From JASSUD01 sp031963045 (lineage in GTDB: Bacteria; Pseudomonadota; Gammaproteobacteria; Burkholderiales; Burkholderiaceae), in NCBI GenBank assembly GCA_031963045.1, contig JASSUK010000015.1:186001-250000 (forward strand): 64,000 nt of DNA. The letters run 5' to 3'. Position numbers and translations under genes: made by a program. The notes under the pieces are model-generated. The model worked only from the letters and a program-made list of their open reading frames with translations. It was not told the DNA's origin and did not search any database. This document shows positions 7,927-16,193 of this stretch, piece after piece. The stretch's first letter is position 1. The number at the start of each line of letters is the position of its first letter.

Positions 7927-9900
7927 TTATTTAACAGAATGCGTACGGCGGCGCACATTCCCTGCACCCTCTTGCTCGCTAGGCCTTGAATCAAAAGGGT
8001 CTACTCGGCTGGAAGATGTCGATGAGTGGGTACTAGCGCGTCGAGAAAACGGATGGGAACCGGCTCCTGATCTACGCTCCTGTGCGCCATGGGCCGTAAA
8101 CTCACGAGAACGGGTAGGTACTTTTGCCGCACCAACACGTGCTTCCCCTGCAAAGGGCCCACGTGCTGGCGATCTATTTTCAGACCATGGTGTTGAACGC
8201 TCAGGGCGTGCGGACGCAGGGCGACGAGATCTTGAGTCGGCGAAAGTATTGCGCTCTTGAAAAGAGGATTCACGTGGATATGCAGCCCGCGCACCCCGCG
8301 CTGGCGCATCTCGGAATTCAGCGGGGCGTCCATCAGCAGATAAACGGCGCGCATACGGAGCATAGCCGGTCACATCTTGTGCGCCATACCCTAAGGTGGT
8401 TTGCATCGGATCGGGTTGACGACGCTTTGGAGTGGTAGAACGTACAGGCGCTACAGCGTGTGCCCTGGCGGGAGTCTCAAACTCAGAAAATCCAGAGGAA
8501 GGAAAGGCACATGAAGCATGCAAAGGTTGCCCATCCTGACGTTTACTAGATAAAGCAGAGCTGCCTCGCTTGTACCTTGAATTTCGATCTGCGTGCTGCT
8601 CTGAGGCGCTACCTTTACGCACAGGTGTAGGTGTCGACGTACCCAGCCCCGCACGCTCTAAAAGCGCTGTAACATCATTGGGCTCTAACTCTTCCCAACG
8701 ACCTCGCTTGAGGTGTCGAGGCAAATGGGTAGAGCCGTGACGCGTACGAATCAAACGACTAACTTGCAAGCCAACCGCCTCAAAAAGGCGCCGCACTTCA
8801 CGATTGCGCCCTTCTTCTAATGTAACGTGATACCAACGGTTTACGCCTTCTCCCCCGCCATTTACAACGGTTAAGCATCGTGCTGGACCATCTTCTAATA
8901 CCACCCCAGTAAGAAGTTGTTGACGCGCAGCTTCGCTTAAAGTGCCGATGACGCGCACAGCATATTCACGCTCCACGCCATAGCGAGGATGCATTAAGCG
9001 ATTTGCTAAGTCCCCAGAGGTGGTTAGCAAAAGTAGACCTTCTGTATTGAAATCTAAGCGCCCTATAGCAAGCCATTTAGCTGTTTTTAAGGAAGGTAAG
9101 CTATCAAAAACACTGGGACGGCCCTCTGGATCATCATGGCTTACAATTTCGCCAACAGGCTTATGATAGAGCAGCACACGTGCGGGACGCTTGTTAAGTG
9201 AGCGCCGCATTAAGCGGCCATTGATAGATATTTTATCTGTATCGCCAATGCGCTGTCCGATATGAGCAGGTTCCCCATTCACAGAAACACGCCCAGCAAT
9301 AAGCAACTCTTCCATTTCACGGCGCGAGCCCAGGCCAGCTTCTGCTAATACTTTATGCAGTTTAGGACGCTCTTCATCCTCTACAAAAGAAGGGGCAGAT
9401 ACACCCTTAAATGCATTATTTTTATGTGAGGTAGCGAATTGGGGAGCGCGTGCTGCAAAATGCTCTCTACCTCCTTGATGGGCAGAAGGATCATTTCCGA
9501 AAATAGCAGGACGCTGCGCAGATTGCGAGCGATCAAAAGGCCTTGAGTCAGCGGATCTTATAGGCCTTTTATTTGCTGTTGGGAATCGAGCAGTTGCAGC
9601 ATCAAACCCAGCAGAACCTGCTGTATCTTGTGTTTTACGCGCAGCATGGGAAGAAGGCCGCTCTACATTCGCCCTGCTTTCCATCATTTTTTCACGCTCC
9701 ATACGTCGGCGCGCAATGAGACTACGCGGCCCCCGCCGCAAGCCATAATGCTCACGTTCGGCAGAAGGCGATGGTTGAACTACGTTTTCAGCCTGAAAAG
9801 GCTGGGAGGAGATCCCCTCAGAAAATTGCTGGTGCTCTTTGCGAGCGCCTCGGTCTTCACTCGCTTGGAGTTCGAGATCGTGTGGTTGCGTGGATTTCAA
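7927..9900 (-). CDS. rluB: 23S rRNA pseudouridine synthase, RluB type
   Basis: RluB makes pseudouridine 2605 in 23S rRNA. The 657-residue protein has a disordered Arg/Ser-rich N-terminus (1-175), an S4 RNA-binding domain (KVLAEAGLGSRREMEELL, about 180-225), a RsuA-type synthase domain with the catalytic Asp in GRLDFNTEG (about 280), and a C-terminal Arg/Ser-rich tail of about 230 residues. Long basic tails occur in Burkholderia homologues, but this one is large. The start is a TTG at 9900 with GAGG five bases upstream; later ATGs would still leave the S4 domain intact. The position upstream of rimP-nusA-infB matches Burkholderiaceae synteny. Confidence 0.88.
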   Translation of the reverse strand: MKSTQPHDLELQASEDRGARKEHQQFSEGISSQPFQAENVVQPSPSAEREHYGLRRGPRSLIARRRMEREKMMESRANVERPSSHAARKTQDTAGSAGFDAATARFPTANKRPIRSADSRPFDRSQSAQRPAIFGNDPSAHQGGREHFAARAPQFATSHKNNAFKGVSAPSFVEDEERPKLHKVLAEAGLGSRREMEELLIAGRVSVNGEPAHIGQRIGDTDKISINGRLMRRSLNKRPARVLLYHKPVGEIVSHDDPEGRPSVFDSLPSLKTAKWLAIGRLDFNTEGLLLLTTSGDLANRLMHPRYGVEREYAVRVIGTLSEAARQQLLTGVVLEDGPARCLTVVNGGGEGVNRWYHVTLEEGRNREVRRLFEAVGLQVSRLIRTRHGSTHLPRHLKRGRWEELEPNDVTALLERAGLGTSTPTPVRKGSASEQHADRNSRYKRGSSALSSKRQDGQPLHASCAFPSSGFSEFETPARAHAVAPVRSTTPKRRQPDPMQTTLGYGAQDVTGYAPYARRLSADGRPAEFRDAPARGARAAYPRESSFQERNTFADSRSRRPASARPERSTPWSENRSPARGPFAGEARVGAAKVPTRSREFTAHGAQERRSGAGSHPFSRRASTHSSTSSSRVDPFDSRPSEQEGAGNVRRRTHSVK

Positions 9901-10167
9901 AGCAGCCTCAGTTAAGTAGGTATAACGCTATGTATTAAGCAAGAAGCTCGCGCAAATATGGGCAAGTACATAGATGAGAATTCGCTTCAAGATGCACAAA
10001 CGCATAACCCAAGAAAAATAGGATAGGCGCAGCGCATTATTTAGGCGGATAAATATAGACGTCTAGGGCCATTACATTTTTAAGAAGAGGGCCTCAGAAG
10101 GATATTTGATTTTTGGTAAAACTCTACAAAAGTATTTCGATACAAAGAACAATATAAAAACAAGCCG

Positions 10168-11502
10168 TCAAGGTTGAGAGCGCACTGCACTATCCAATAG
10201 CCTAATTATGCGTTTTGCTTGCAAAGAGTGATCCACAACGCCTGCAGAAGTCAGTACAGCAATTTGTGTGCGCTCATCTTCTATAGCCCGGACATTCAGC
10301 GCATAAGGGCGTGCCTTTTTTTCTTTGCGCCCATGAAACAGCTGGCTCCAGAAGCCCTGACGCGCAATGCTTTGGTCATGTGGATCTACATATCGCACGT
10401 AATATAGACCCTTTGTGCGATCTAGATCTTCCACAGTAAAGTTCAGCCGCTCTAATGCCATGCCTATTTCAAACCAAGCGCGATCAAAAGACTGATTTAA
10501 AATAAATAGGCTAGGGCCTTGCTCTGTGGCAGATGCAGCTTTCACTGCCTTTTTAGAATGCCCTATTTTTTGCGAAGCGTCATCGCTTTTAACACCCCTC
10601 AACGCACCATCTTCAGATACTAAAATCCCCGTTTCTACGGTTTTTTCTGCGACCGCCTGTGCAGGTAGAGACTCTTGCTCACGCAATGCTTTCATTAAGC
10701 GCTGCAAATATAGCGATTGCGCAAATGGATCAGATGGAGCAGGCTTCCACTGACTAATCTCTTTGGTTGGCCCTGTGCGCACTTCTTGCAAAGCAGTTTG
10801 ACTTACAAAAATTAAAGTGGAGGAAGCACCTAAAGCATTGCGCTCAGTGGGCTCTGTATATTTAACGCTAGGCGTGCTGGCATCTGCTTGAAGGCGGGTA
10901 CGATATTTATTTTTTTGACGTGTTACGTAAGCAGTATTAAAAATTTTAGATACATTACTACGGATAAATCCTGTATTTACGGATGCAGGCATATTACGCC
11001 ATTGCGTCTCGATAACCTCGCTCTCAGGGCGCGGCATATTACCAAGAGCATCACTCTGTTTAGCATTTTCAAGCTCAAAGCCTTGTTCTAACCAAAATTT
11101 TTGAATGCGTGGTAGCAATTCTTCTGGGCTTTGTCCTTTTACTACCAGCCAATACTGCGCACCTTTTCGCTTCAAATAAATTGCAGAGTTAGGCTGTGCA
11201 TTTTGGTCATTTTTAGGCGTGGTTAGAGCAGGCCCAGAGGATACATGCGCTTTACGCTGATAGGCAGACCAGGTTATTGAGCGTTGGTCCGAAGACGGTG
11301 CTACGACCGTATTACCCGTATCATTTGACGAAACAGGGCCTGCCATATCTGGAGGTATCCATAGCGCAGCACTAGTTTGTGATTCCTGACTACGGTAATC
11401 AATCGCGGCAGGATCCACGGAAGACACACAACCTGCTAATAGCAGCACCGCACAGCAGCATGCCAATACATCAGGAATCGATGAAAAACGGCTCAGTGGC
11501 AT
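10168..11502 (-). CDS. bamC: Outer-membrane assembly lipoprotein BamC
   Basis: BamC is a lipoprotein of the beta-barrel assembly complex. The 444-residue protein starts with a signal peptide ending in the lipobox LLAGC (Cys at about residue 25). Two helix-grip-like domains follow: the first around the segment containing YWLVVKGQSPEELLPRIQKF, the second around LNFTVEDLDRTKGLYYVRYV, which is characteristic of the NlpB/BamC family. The linker between them is Ser/Ala-rich and low in complexity. It lies 50 bp downstream of the NUDIX gene on the same strand. In Burkholderia bamC is usually near dapA, so the neighbourhood is rearranged. Confidence 0.88.
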   Translation of the reverse strand: MPLSRFSSIPDVLACCCAVLLLAGCVSSVDPAAIDYRSQESQTSAALWIPPDMAGPVSSNDTGNTVVAPSSDQRSITWSAYQRKAHVSSGPALTTPKNDQNAQPNSAIYLKRKGAQYWLVVKGQSPEELLPRIQKFWLEQGFELENAKQSDALGNMPRPESEVIETQWRNMPASVNTGFIRSNVSKIFNTAYVTRQKNKYRTRLQADASTPSVKYTEPTERNALGASSTLIFVSQTALQEVRTGPTKEISQWKPAPSDPFAQSLYLQRLMKALREQESLPAQAVAEKTVETGILVSEDGALRGVKSDDASQKIGHSKKAVKAASATEQGPSLFILNQSFDRAWFEIGMALERLNFTVEDLDRTKGLYYVRYVDPHDQSIARQGFWSQLFHGRKEKKARPYALNVRAIEDERTQIAVLTSAGVVDHSLQAKRIIRLLDSAVRSQP

Positions 11503-11552
11503 AAATAAATTTTCAGTAAAGTAAGAACTCTATACTATATTACAAAAAGATT

Positions 11553-12293
11553 TTAGACAGCTAACCTATCCCATTGCCCAAGTAATATTTTTTCTAGCCA
11601 AAACACACCAATCAGTGTTTTAACATCTTTGATTCTACCGCTCTTTACCCATTCAAGTAACTGAGTAAACTCTACGCTTTCGGTCTCGAGGCATTCGCCT
11701 TCGTCTAGCTCAGAGGCGCCCCGCGTCAATTCTTCTGCAAGATAAAGGTCAATCGATTCGGTGGAGTAAGAAATAGACGGATGAATACGCGCCAAATAAT
11801 ACCAGCGCGCCGCGGTATAACCGGTCTCTTCACGTAATTCGCGTTTTGCACAAGCTAAAGAAGACTCATTCGGATCTAGTTTTCCCGCGGGAAATTCCAA
11901 CACTTTTTCTTGCACTGCATAGCGATATTGCCGCTCAAGTAGTACATGACAAGATAACGCTTCTTGCACTACATTATGCTTGGAGGCAGACGGAATAACA
12001 GGCGCTTTTTGACCTACTTCCCCACTCTCTTTGATATTGCCGACCAATTCGTGACGTTGCCCCGCGCCAAATAGCGGGATAACCATTGCGGCACCAGGAT
12101 GCTCTAAATACTCACGGGTAGCGCGCACTCCATTTTGTAAACGCACGCTATCGCGCTTCATCTTCAAAAATGAGCCGGTATACACGACTTCAGTTGACAT
12201 GCACTCTTCATCTGGAGTGTTTACCACAGAAGCTACGCGATCTTCATCACTATGTGGCACATTCAATGCAGCAACCATTAAAACACATTCCAC
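11553..12293 (-). CDS. NUDIX hydrolase, ADP-ribose pyrophosphatase-like
   Basis: The 246-residue protein contains a complete Nudix box beginning GKLDPNESS and ending REETGY (about residues 135-157) with all the metal-binding Glu residues. It is preceded by EFPAG, typical of the ADP-ribose/ADP-sugar pyrophosphatase subfamily, which hydrolyses ADP-ribose to AMP and ribose-5-phosphate. In Burkholderia the same gene follows nuoN and a DUF2818 gene, as here. The frame opens with GTG at 12293; an ATG five codons in (12278) is an alternative start. A segment at about 80-110 (NIKESGEVGQKAPVIPSASK) appears to be an insertion before the catalytic domain. Confidence 0.85.
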   Translation of the reverse strand: MECVLMVAALNVPHSDEDRVASVVNTPDEECMSTEVVYTGSFLKMKRDSVRLQNGVRATREYLEHPGAAMVIPLFGAGQRHELVGNIKESGEVGQKAPVIPSASKHNVVQEALSCHVLLERQYRYAVQEKVLEFPAGKLDPNESSLACAKRELREETGYTAARWYYLARIHPSISYSTESIDLYLAEELTRGASELDEGECLETESVEFTQLLEWVKSGRIKDVKTLIGVFWLEKILLGQWDRLAV

Positions 12294-12303
12294 TTAAAAG
12301 AAT

Positions 12304-12427
12304 GGTAGGTTGGGGTGAGGGACGAACCCCAACATGCGTACCGCTGGCTTTGGATCAGTTTGTAAGCAGGTCATCAAGGGTGCCGTGGTCTGCATGTTGG
12401 GGTTCGTCCCTCACCCCAACCCTGCCG
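12304..12427. repeat. REP-like repeat family B, inverted pair
   Basis: The left arm begins GGTAGGTTGGGGTGAGGGAC and the right arm ends with its reverse complement CCCTCACCCCAACC, about 40 bp apart. Each arm is itself a GTTGGGG...CCCCAAC hairpin. The pair has REPIN geometry and fills the DUF2818-NUDIX spacer. Confidence 0.8.
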
Positions 12428-12438
12428 TGCATATACAG

Positions 12439-12753
12439 TTATTTAGGGTGTTTCAGCAAATAGCACCATACAAAACCAGGAAAAGCCAATACGCCAAAAA
12501 CACATACGGTTACTACATAAAATTCCCAGCTCTGATGCATTATTTGGCCAGCATGGGCTTCTAATGCATACCCTACACTTCCCGCTAAAAAATAAGCAAT
12601 GAGCCATTCAAATCCACGCATATAGAAAGGTTTTTTACCTTCTACAGCCATCTTGCGAGGCAAACGAAAAAGCGCAAAAAGACGTGCATTCAAAAAAGGC
12701 AGGTTAGCTACTATCCCAGCAAAAAAGAGGGTTAAACCTGTTGGCAAAGACAT
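12439..12753 (-). CDS. DUF2818 family membrane protein
   Basis: This 104-residue integral membrane protein has three hydrophobic segments (about 3-20, 48-65 and 75-98) separated by a basic loop (FRLPRKMAVEGKKPFYMRGF). The sequence matches the DUF2818 family, which in Burkholderiales is nearly always encoded directly after nuoN. The function is unknown; the position suggests a link to complex I or membrane energetics, but that is inference only. The spacer to nuoN contains a family A remnant. Confidence 0.82.
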   Translation of the reverse strand: MSLPTGLTLFFAGIVANLPFLNARLFALFRLPRKMAVEGKKPFYMRGFEWLIAYFLAGSVGYALEAHAGQIMHQSWEFYVVTVCVFGVLAFPGFVWCYLLKHPK

Positions 12754-12790
12754 CAGGGAAATCGCTTTATATAAAAATATCAGGCTTTTT

Positions 12791-12823
12791 TAGGGCGTGC
12801 CCTCAAATTTTGACACGCTCTTA
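12791..12823. repeat. Family A repeat remnant at the nuoN 3' end
   Basis: TAGGGCGTGCCCTCAAATTT is followed by TGACACGCTCTTA, which retains both family A ends in inverted orientation around an AT-rich centre. It lies directly after the nuoN stop in the nuoN-DUF2818 spacer. Confidence 0.6.
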
Positions 12824-12829
12824 GAGCTC

Positions 12830-14428
12830 TTAGCCTAAAGTAAGCTGTACCACATGGGTACACCAGTCAAGTAATGCACTGGGGAAAATACCTAAAAAGA
12901 AGATGGCTGCGCCATTAAGCACTAGCAAATAGCGCATGCTGGGCGCAACAATAAAAGGCTCAGTGCTGGGAGGAGCATCAAAATACATAAGCTTCACCAT
13001 GCGCAAGTAATAAAAAGCACCCCACAAAGAAGCCATCACAGAAAACACGGCGAGGCCAACCCATCCTTCATGTATAGCTTGCACCAGCACACTGAGCTTT
13101 GCGTAAAAGCCTGCGGTAGGTGGAATACCGGCTAGAGAAAACATCATTACTAGCATCACACCAGCAAGCAGAGGGTTACGCTGGCTTAAGCCTTTTATAC
13201 CTTCTAAATCTTCTACAGCTTGATAAGTGGCTAAATTTGAGGAGGAAGCGCTCTCTGCGCGCTCGACCAGACAGAGCATTACACCAAACGTGCCCAGCGT
13301 CGATATTAAATACACCACGCTATAAAAAAATGTAGCGCTATAGGCCTCATAGCCATTACCTGCTGCTTGCCCACCTGCGAGCAAACCAAACGCAATAAAC
13401 CCTGCATGCGAAATGGCAGAATACGCAAGCAAACGTTTGATATTAGTTTGCACAATACCTGCAGCATTACCAATCAATAAAGACAGCACGATCGGTATCG
13501 CTAACATCAATGACCACTCGCTGGCTAATGGCGCAAGCCCGATCACTAAAAGCCGTATACCCCAAGCTAGCGCTGCTAATTTTGGAATGCCACCAATTAG
13601 CAATGTTATTGGCGTAGGAGCACCCTGGTAAACATCGGGCACCCACATATGGAAAGGAGCCACTCCTAATTTGAATGCTACACCTACTACGATAAAAATC
13701 AGACCACACAACAGCACAGAAAGCATGGGCAATTCTGTGAAAGCAGAGGCATCAAAACTCCCACTACTAGCAATCAAAGAAGGAAGTTGCGCTTTAAGAT
13801 GGGAGGCTATATCGATAAGATCCAAGGATCCTGTTGCGCCATACACCATTGACAGCCCAAATAGCAAAAACCCTGAAGCCAATGCACCGAGCACGTAGTA
13901 CTTCAATGCGGCCTCACTAGGCAAGGCCATGGAGCCAAAAAATGAAGAGGTTTTTGTCTTTTCTGGAGTGTGGTCCGGGCGCAGCGCGACCATCGCGTAC
14001 AGCGACAGTGACATCAGTTCTAGGCCCAAATACAGCATTAGAAAATGGTTGCCTGAAACCATTACAAGCTGGCCAATCAAGGAAAACAAGGCCAGCAAAA
14101 AGAAAGACCCTCGAAATAGGCCGCATGCCTGTAGGTAATTTCGAGCGTATATCAAAGATACTGCGAACCCTGCGCTTAAGAGCGCTTTTACGGCGCAAGC
14201 GAAGGGGTCGATCACCATCATATGATCAAAAATATAGTGCTTACCGACTCCACTTGCGAGGAGGCTTGCATACCCCGCTGCTGCAATAAGCGATGCCCAT
14301 ACAGCAATGGAATAGGTTATATGACGCCCCTTTGCACTCTTCTCACTCCACCCCATATCGTTAATCCAAGCAACGATGGTCGCAAGCAAAAGAAAAGCAT
14401 CAGGCCACAATATGGACAAAGTCGACAT
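12830..14428 (-). CDS. nuoN: NADH-quinone oxidoreductase subunit N
   Basis: NuoN is one of the three antiporter-like proton-pumping subunits in the membrane arm of complex I. The protein is a chain of about 14 hydrophobic helices with the family segments VAFKLGVAPFHMWVPDVYQG and KRLLAYSAISHAGF, which include the Lys residues used in proton transfer. The ATG at 14428 is preferred to an in-frame TTG two codons upstream; neither has a clear Shine-Dalgarno. It is the last nuo gene, with a degenerate family A repeat between it and nuoM. Confidence 0.95.
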   Translation of the reverse strand: MSTLSILWPDAFLLLATIVAWINDMGWSEKSAKGRHITYSIAVWASLIAAAGYASLLASGVGKHYIFDHMMVIDPFACAVKALLSAGFAVSLIYARNYLQACGLFRGSFFLLALFSLIGQLVMVSGNHFLMLYLGLELMSLSLYAMVALRPDHTPEKTKTSSFFGSMALPSEAALKYYVLGALASGFLLFGLSMVYGATGSLDLIDIASHLKAQLPSLIASSGSFDASAFTELPMLSVLLCGLIFIVVGVAFKLGVAPFHMWVPDVYQGAPTPITLLIGGIPKLAALAWGIRLLVIGLAPLASEWSLMLAIPIVLSLLIGNAAGIVQTNIKRLLAYSAISHAGFIAFGLLAGGQAAGNGYEAYSATFFYSVVYLISTLGTFGVMLCLVERAESASSSNLATYQAVEDLEGIKGLSQRNPLLAGVMLVMMFSLAGIPPTAGFYAKLSVLVQAIHEGWVGLAVFSVMASLWGAFYYLRMVKLMYFDAPPSTEPFIVAPSMRYLLVLNGAAIFFLGIFPSALLDWCTHVVQLTLG

Positions 14429-14569
14429 AAGCAAAAAGAAGAAGAAACGGGAAATACTATAAAAAGGCCGCTTAGCGTATCAAAAGACCTGAGAATCTGC
14501 TGAAAAATTTCCAAAAACATTCAATATTTTTGGAACAGACGCTATAAGCGGAACTTACTTTTATGCACG

Positions 14570-14628
14570 AATGCCTAAACACGATCCCAAAGATAAAGCC
14601 ATTTTGGGGCAATGGAGGACACGCCCTA
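14570..14628. repeat. Palindromic repeat family A, short degenerate copy
   Basis: The right half is well conserved (ATTTTGGGGCAATGGAGGAC, then ACGCCCTA), while the left end is diverged. It resembles the 64-bp short form at 261. Its terminal CTA (14626-14628) is the stop codon of nuoM read on the minus strand. Confidence 0.7.
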
Positions 14629-16161
14629 CGAGGGGCCTAATTTCGATTGCTGGGTTTGAAGGATTAACTTTCCTGCAGCTACATGCATGACCTGCGTGAT
14701 GGGCTTAGGGTATAGGCCAAATGCCAGAACCAATATTGCCAATGCAGCTAGCATGCCGCGTTCACGGCAATTCAAATCAGTCAGTTTAGCCACATTCTCA
14801 TTAGCCACTGGGCCAAAGTACACCCGCTTAACCATCCACAGCGTATAAGCAGCACCCAAAACTAAGGTTAGTGCAGCTAATAAACCTATCCAAAAGTTGA
14901 AATGTACTGCAGCCAGAATGACCATAAATTCGCCAACAAACCCAGAAGTTCCGGGTAAGCCCGCATTAGCCATCGCAAAAAATACTGAAAAAGCAGCAAA
15001 CTTAGGCATCACATTAATAACGCCGCCGTAATCTGCAATTTGCCGGCTATGCATGCGGTCATAGAGCACGCCTATGCATAAAAACATCGCCCCAGAGACT
15101 AAACCATGCGAAATCATTTGCACGATTGCGCCTTCCAAGGCCAAAGGCGTGAAAAGAAAAAAGCCTAAGGTCACCATACCCATATGGGCGATTGAAGAGT
15201 AAGCCACCAGTTTTTTCATATCTTGCTGGGCAATGGCAACCAGACCGATATAAATAACTGCAATGAGAGAAAGCACCACGATAACCGGTGCTAAAAAGTG
15301 GCTTGCATCTGGGGTGATGGGCAAAGAGAAACGCAAAAATCCGTATGCACCTAGCTTTAACATAATAGCAGCCAGCACTACAGAGCCGCCTGTAGGCGCT
15401 TCAACGTGCGCATCGGGCAGCCAAGTATGCACAGGCCACATAGGCACTTTGACTGCAAATGCCATAAAAAAAGCAATAAACAGCAGGATCTGTATATTTA
15501 AAGGAATCGGTAAAGGCTGCCATGCAGCCAACGCAAAGCTGCCTGAATGCGCATAGAGATAAAGCAGTGCTACGAGCATCAACAAAGAGCCCATCAGCGT
15601 ATAGAGAAAAAATTTGAACGCTGCATAAACCCGAGAAGGTCCACCCCAAATGCCGATAATCAAATACATCGGAATCAGTGTAGCTTCAAAAAATACATAA
15701 AACAGTAAACCGTCTTGGGCGCAGAAAACACCGACCATCAAGCCAGATAAAATAAGAAAAGCGCCTAGGTAAGCAGCCACATGCTTAGTAATCACTTCCC
15801 AAGCTGCCACCACTACTATCACAGTCGTCAGTGCAGTTAACACTACCAGCCAAAGCGAAATACCATCTATACCTAGCGAATAGAAAATATTAAAACGCCC
15901 AATCCATGCGACATGCTCCACAAATTGCATATCGGTTGCATGTATATCGAAATGGGTCCATAACGGCAAAGTCACGGCAAAGCTGAGCACAGCGCCAGTT
16001 AGGGCTATCCAGCGCAATACGGCATCACTTATTTTCCAGTTTTGGCTAGAACGGAGTGTGTTAGACGCAAAGCTAGCAGGGAGTATGCCCAACCCAAGAA
16101 CCAGTACGCCAAAGGCTATCGGCATCCAGATTGCTAGACTCAATAGGGGGTAAGCATGCAT
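14626..16161 (-). CDS. nuoM: NADH-quinone oxidoreductase subunit M
   Basis: NuoM is an antiporter-like proton-pumping subunit of the complex I membrane arm. The protein, about 511 residues, is polytopic and contains the conserved segments FFEATLIPMYLIIGIWGG, KVPMWPVHTWLPDAHVEAPT and KKLVAYSSIAHMGMVTLG. The frame is open to a TTG at 16197 that overlaps the nuoL stop, but the ATG at 16161 gives MHAYPLLSLAIWMPIAFG, which aligns with Burkholderia NuoM starts, so it is chosen. The final codon is followed by the TAG of a family A repeat end. Confidence 0.95.
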   Translation of the reverse strand: MHAYPLLSLAIWMPIAFGVLVLGLGILPASFASNTLRSSQNWKISDAVLRWIALTGAVLSFAVTLPLWTHFDIHATDMQFVEHVAWIGRFNIFYSLGIDGISLWLVVLTALTTVIVVVAAWEVITKHVAAYLGAFLILSGLMVGVFCAQDGLLFYVFFEATLIPMYLIIGIWGGPSRVYAAFKFFLYTLMGSLLMLVALLYLYAHSGSFALAAWQPLPIPLNIQILLFIAFFMAFAVKVPMWPVHTWLPDAHVEAPTGGSVVLAAIMLKLGAYGFLRFSLPITPDASHFLAPVIVVLSLIAVIYIGLVAIAQQDMKKLVAYSSIAHMGMVTLGFFLFTPLALEGAIVQMISHGLVSGAMFLCIGVLYDRMHSRQIADYGGVINVMPKFAAFSVFFAMANAGLPGTSGFVGEFMVILAAVHFNFWIGLLAALTLVLGAAYTLWMVKRVYFGPVANENVAKLTDLNCRERGMLAALAILVLAFGLYPKPITQVMHVAAGKLILQTQQSKLGPS

Positions 16162-16193
16162 AGGGATTAAATTCAAAGATGGTAAATGTGAAA

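Noticed and set aside
12304..12427. Inverted pair read as a terminator of the DUF2818 gene
   Set aside because: The hairpin has no U-tract on either strand and matches the dispersed REP-like family.
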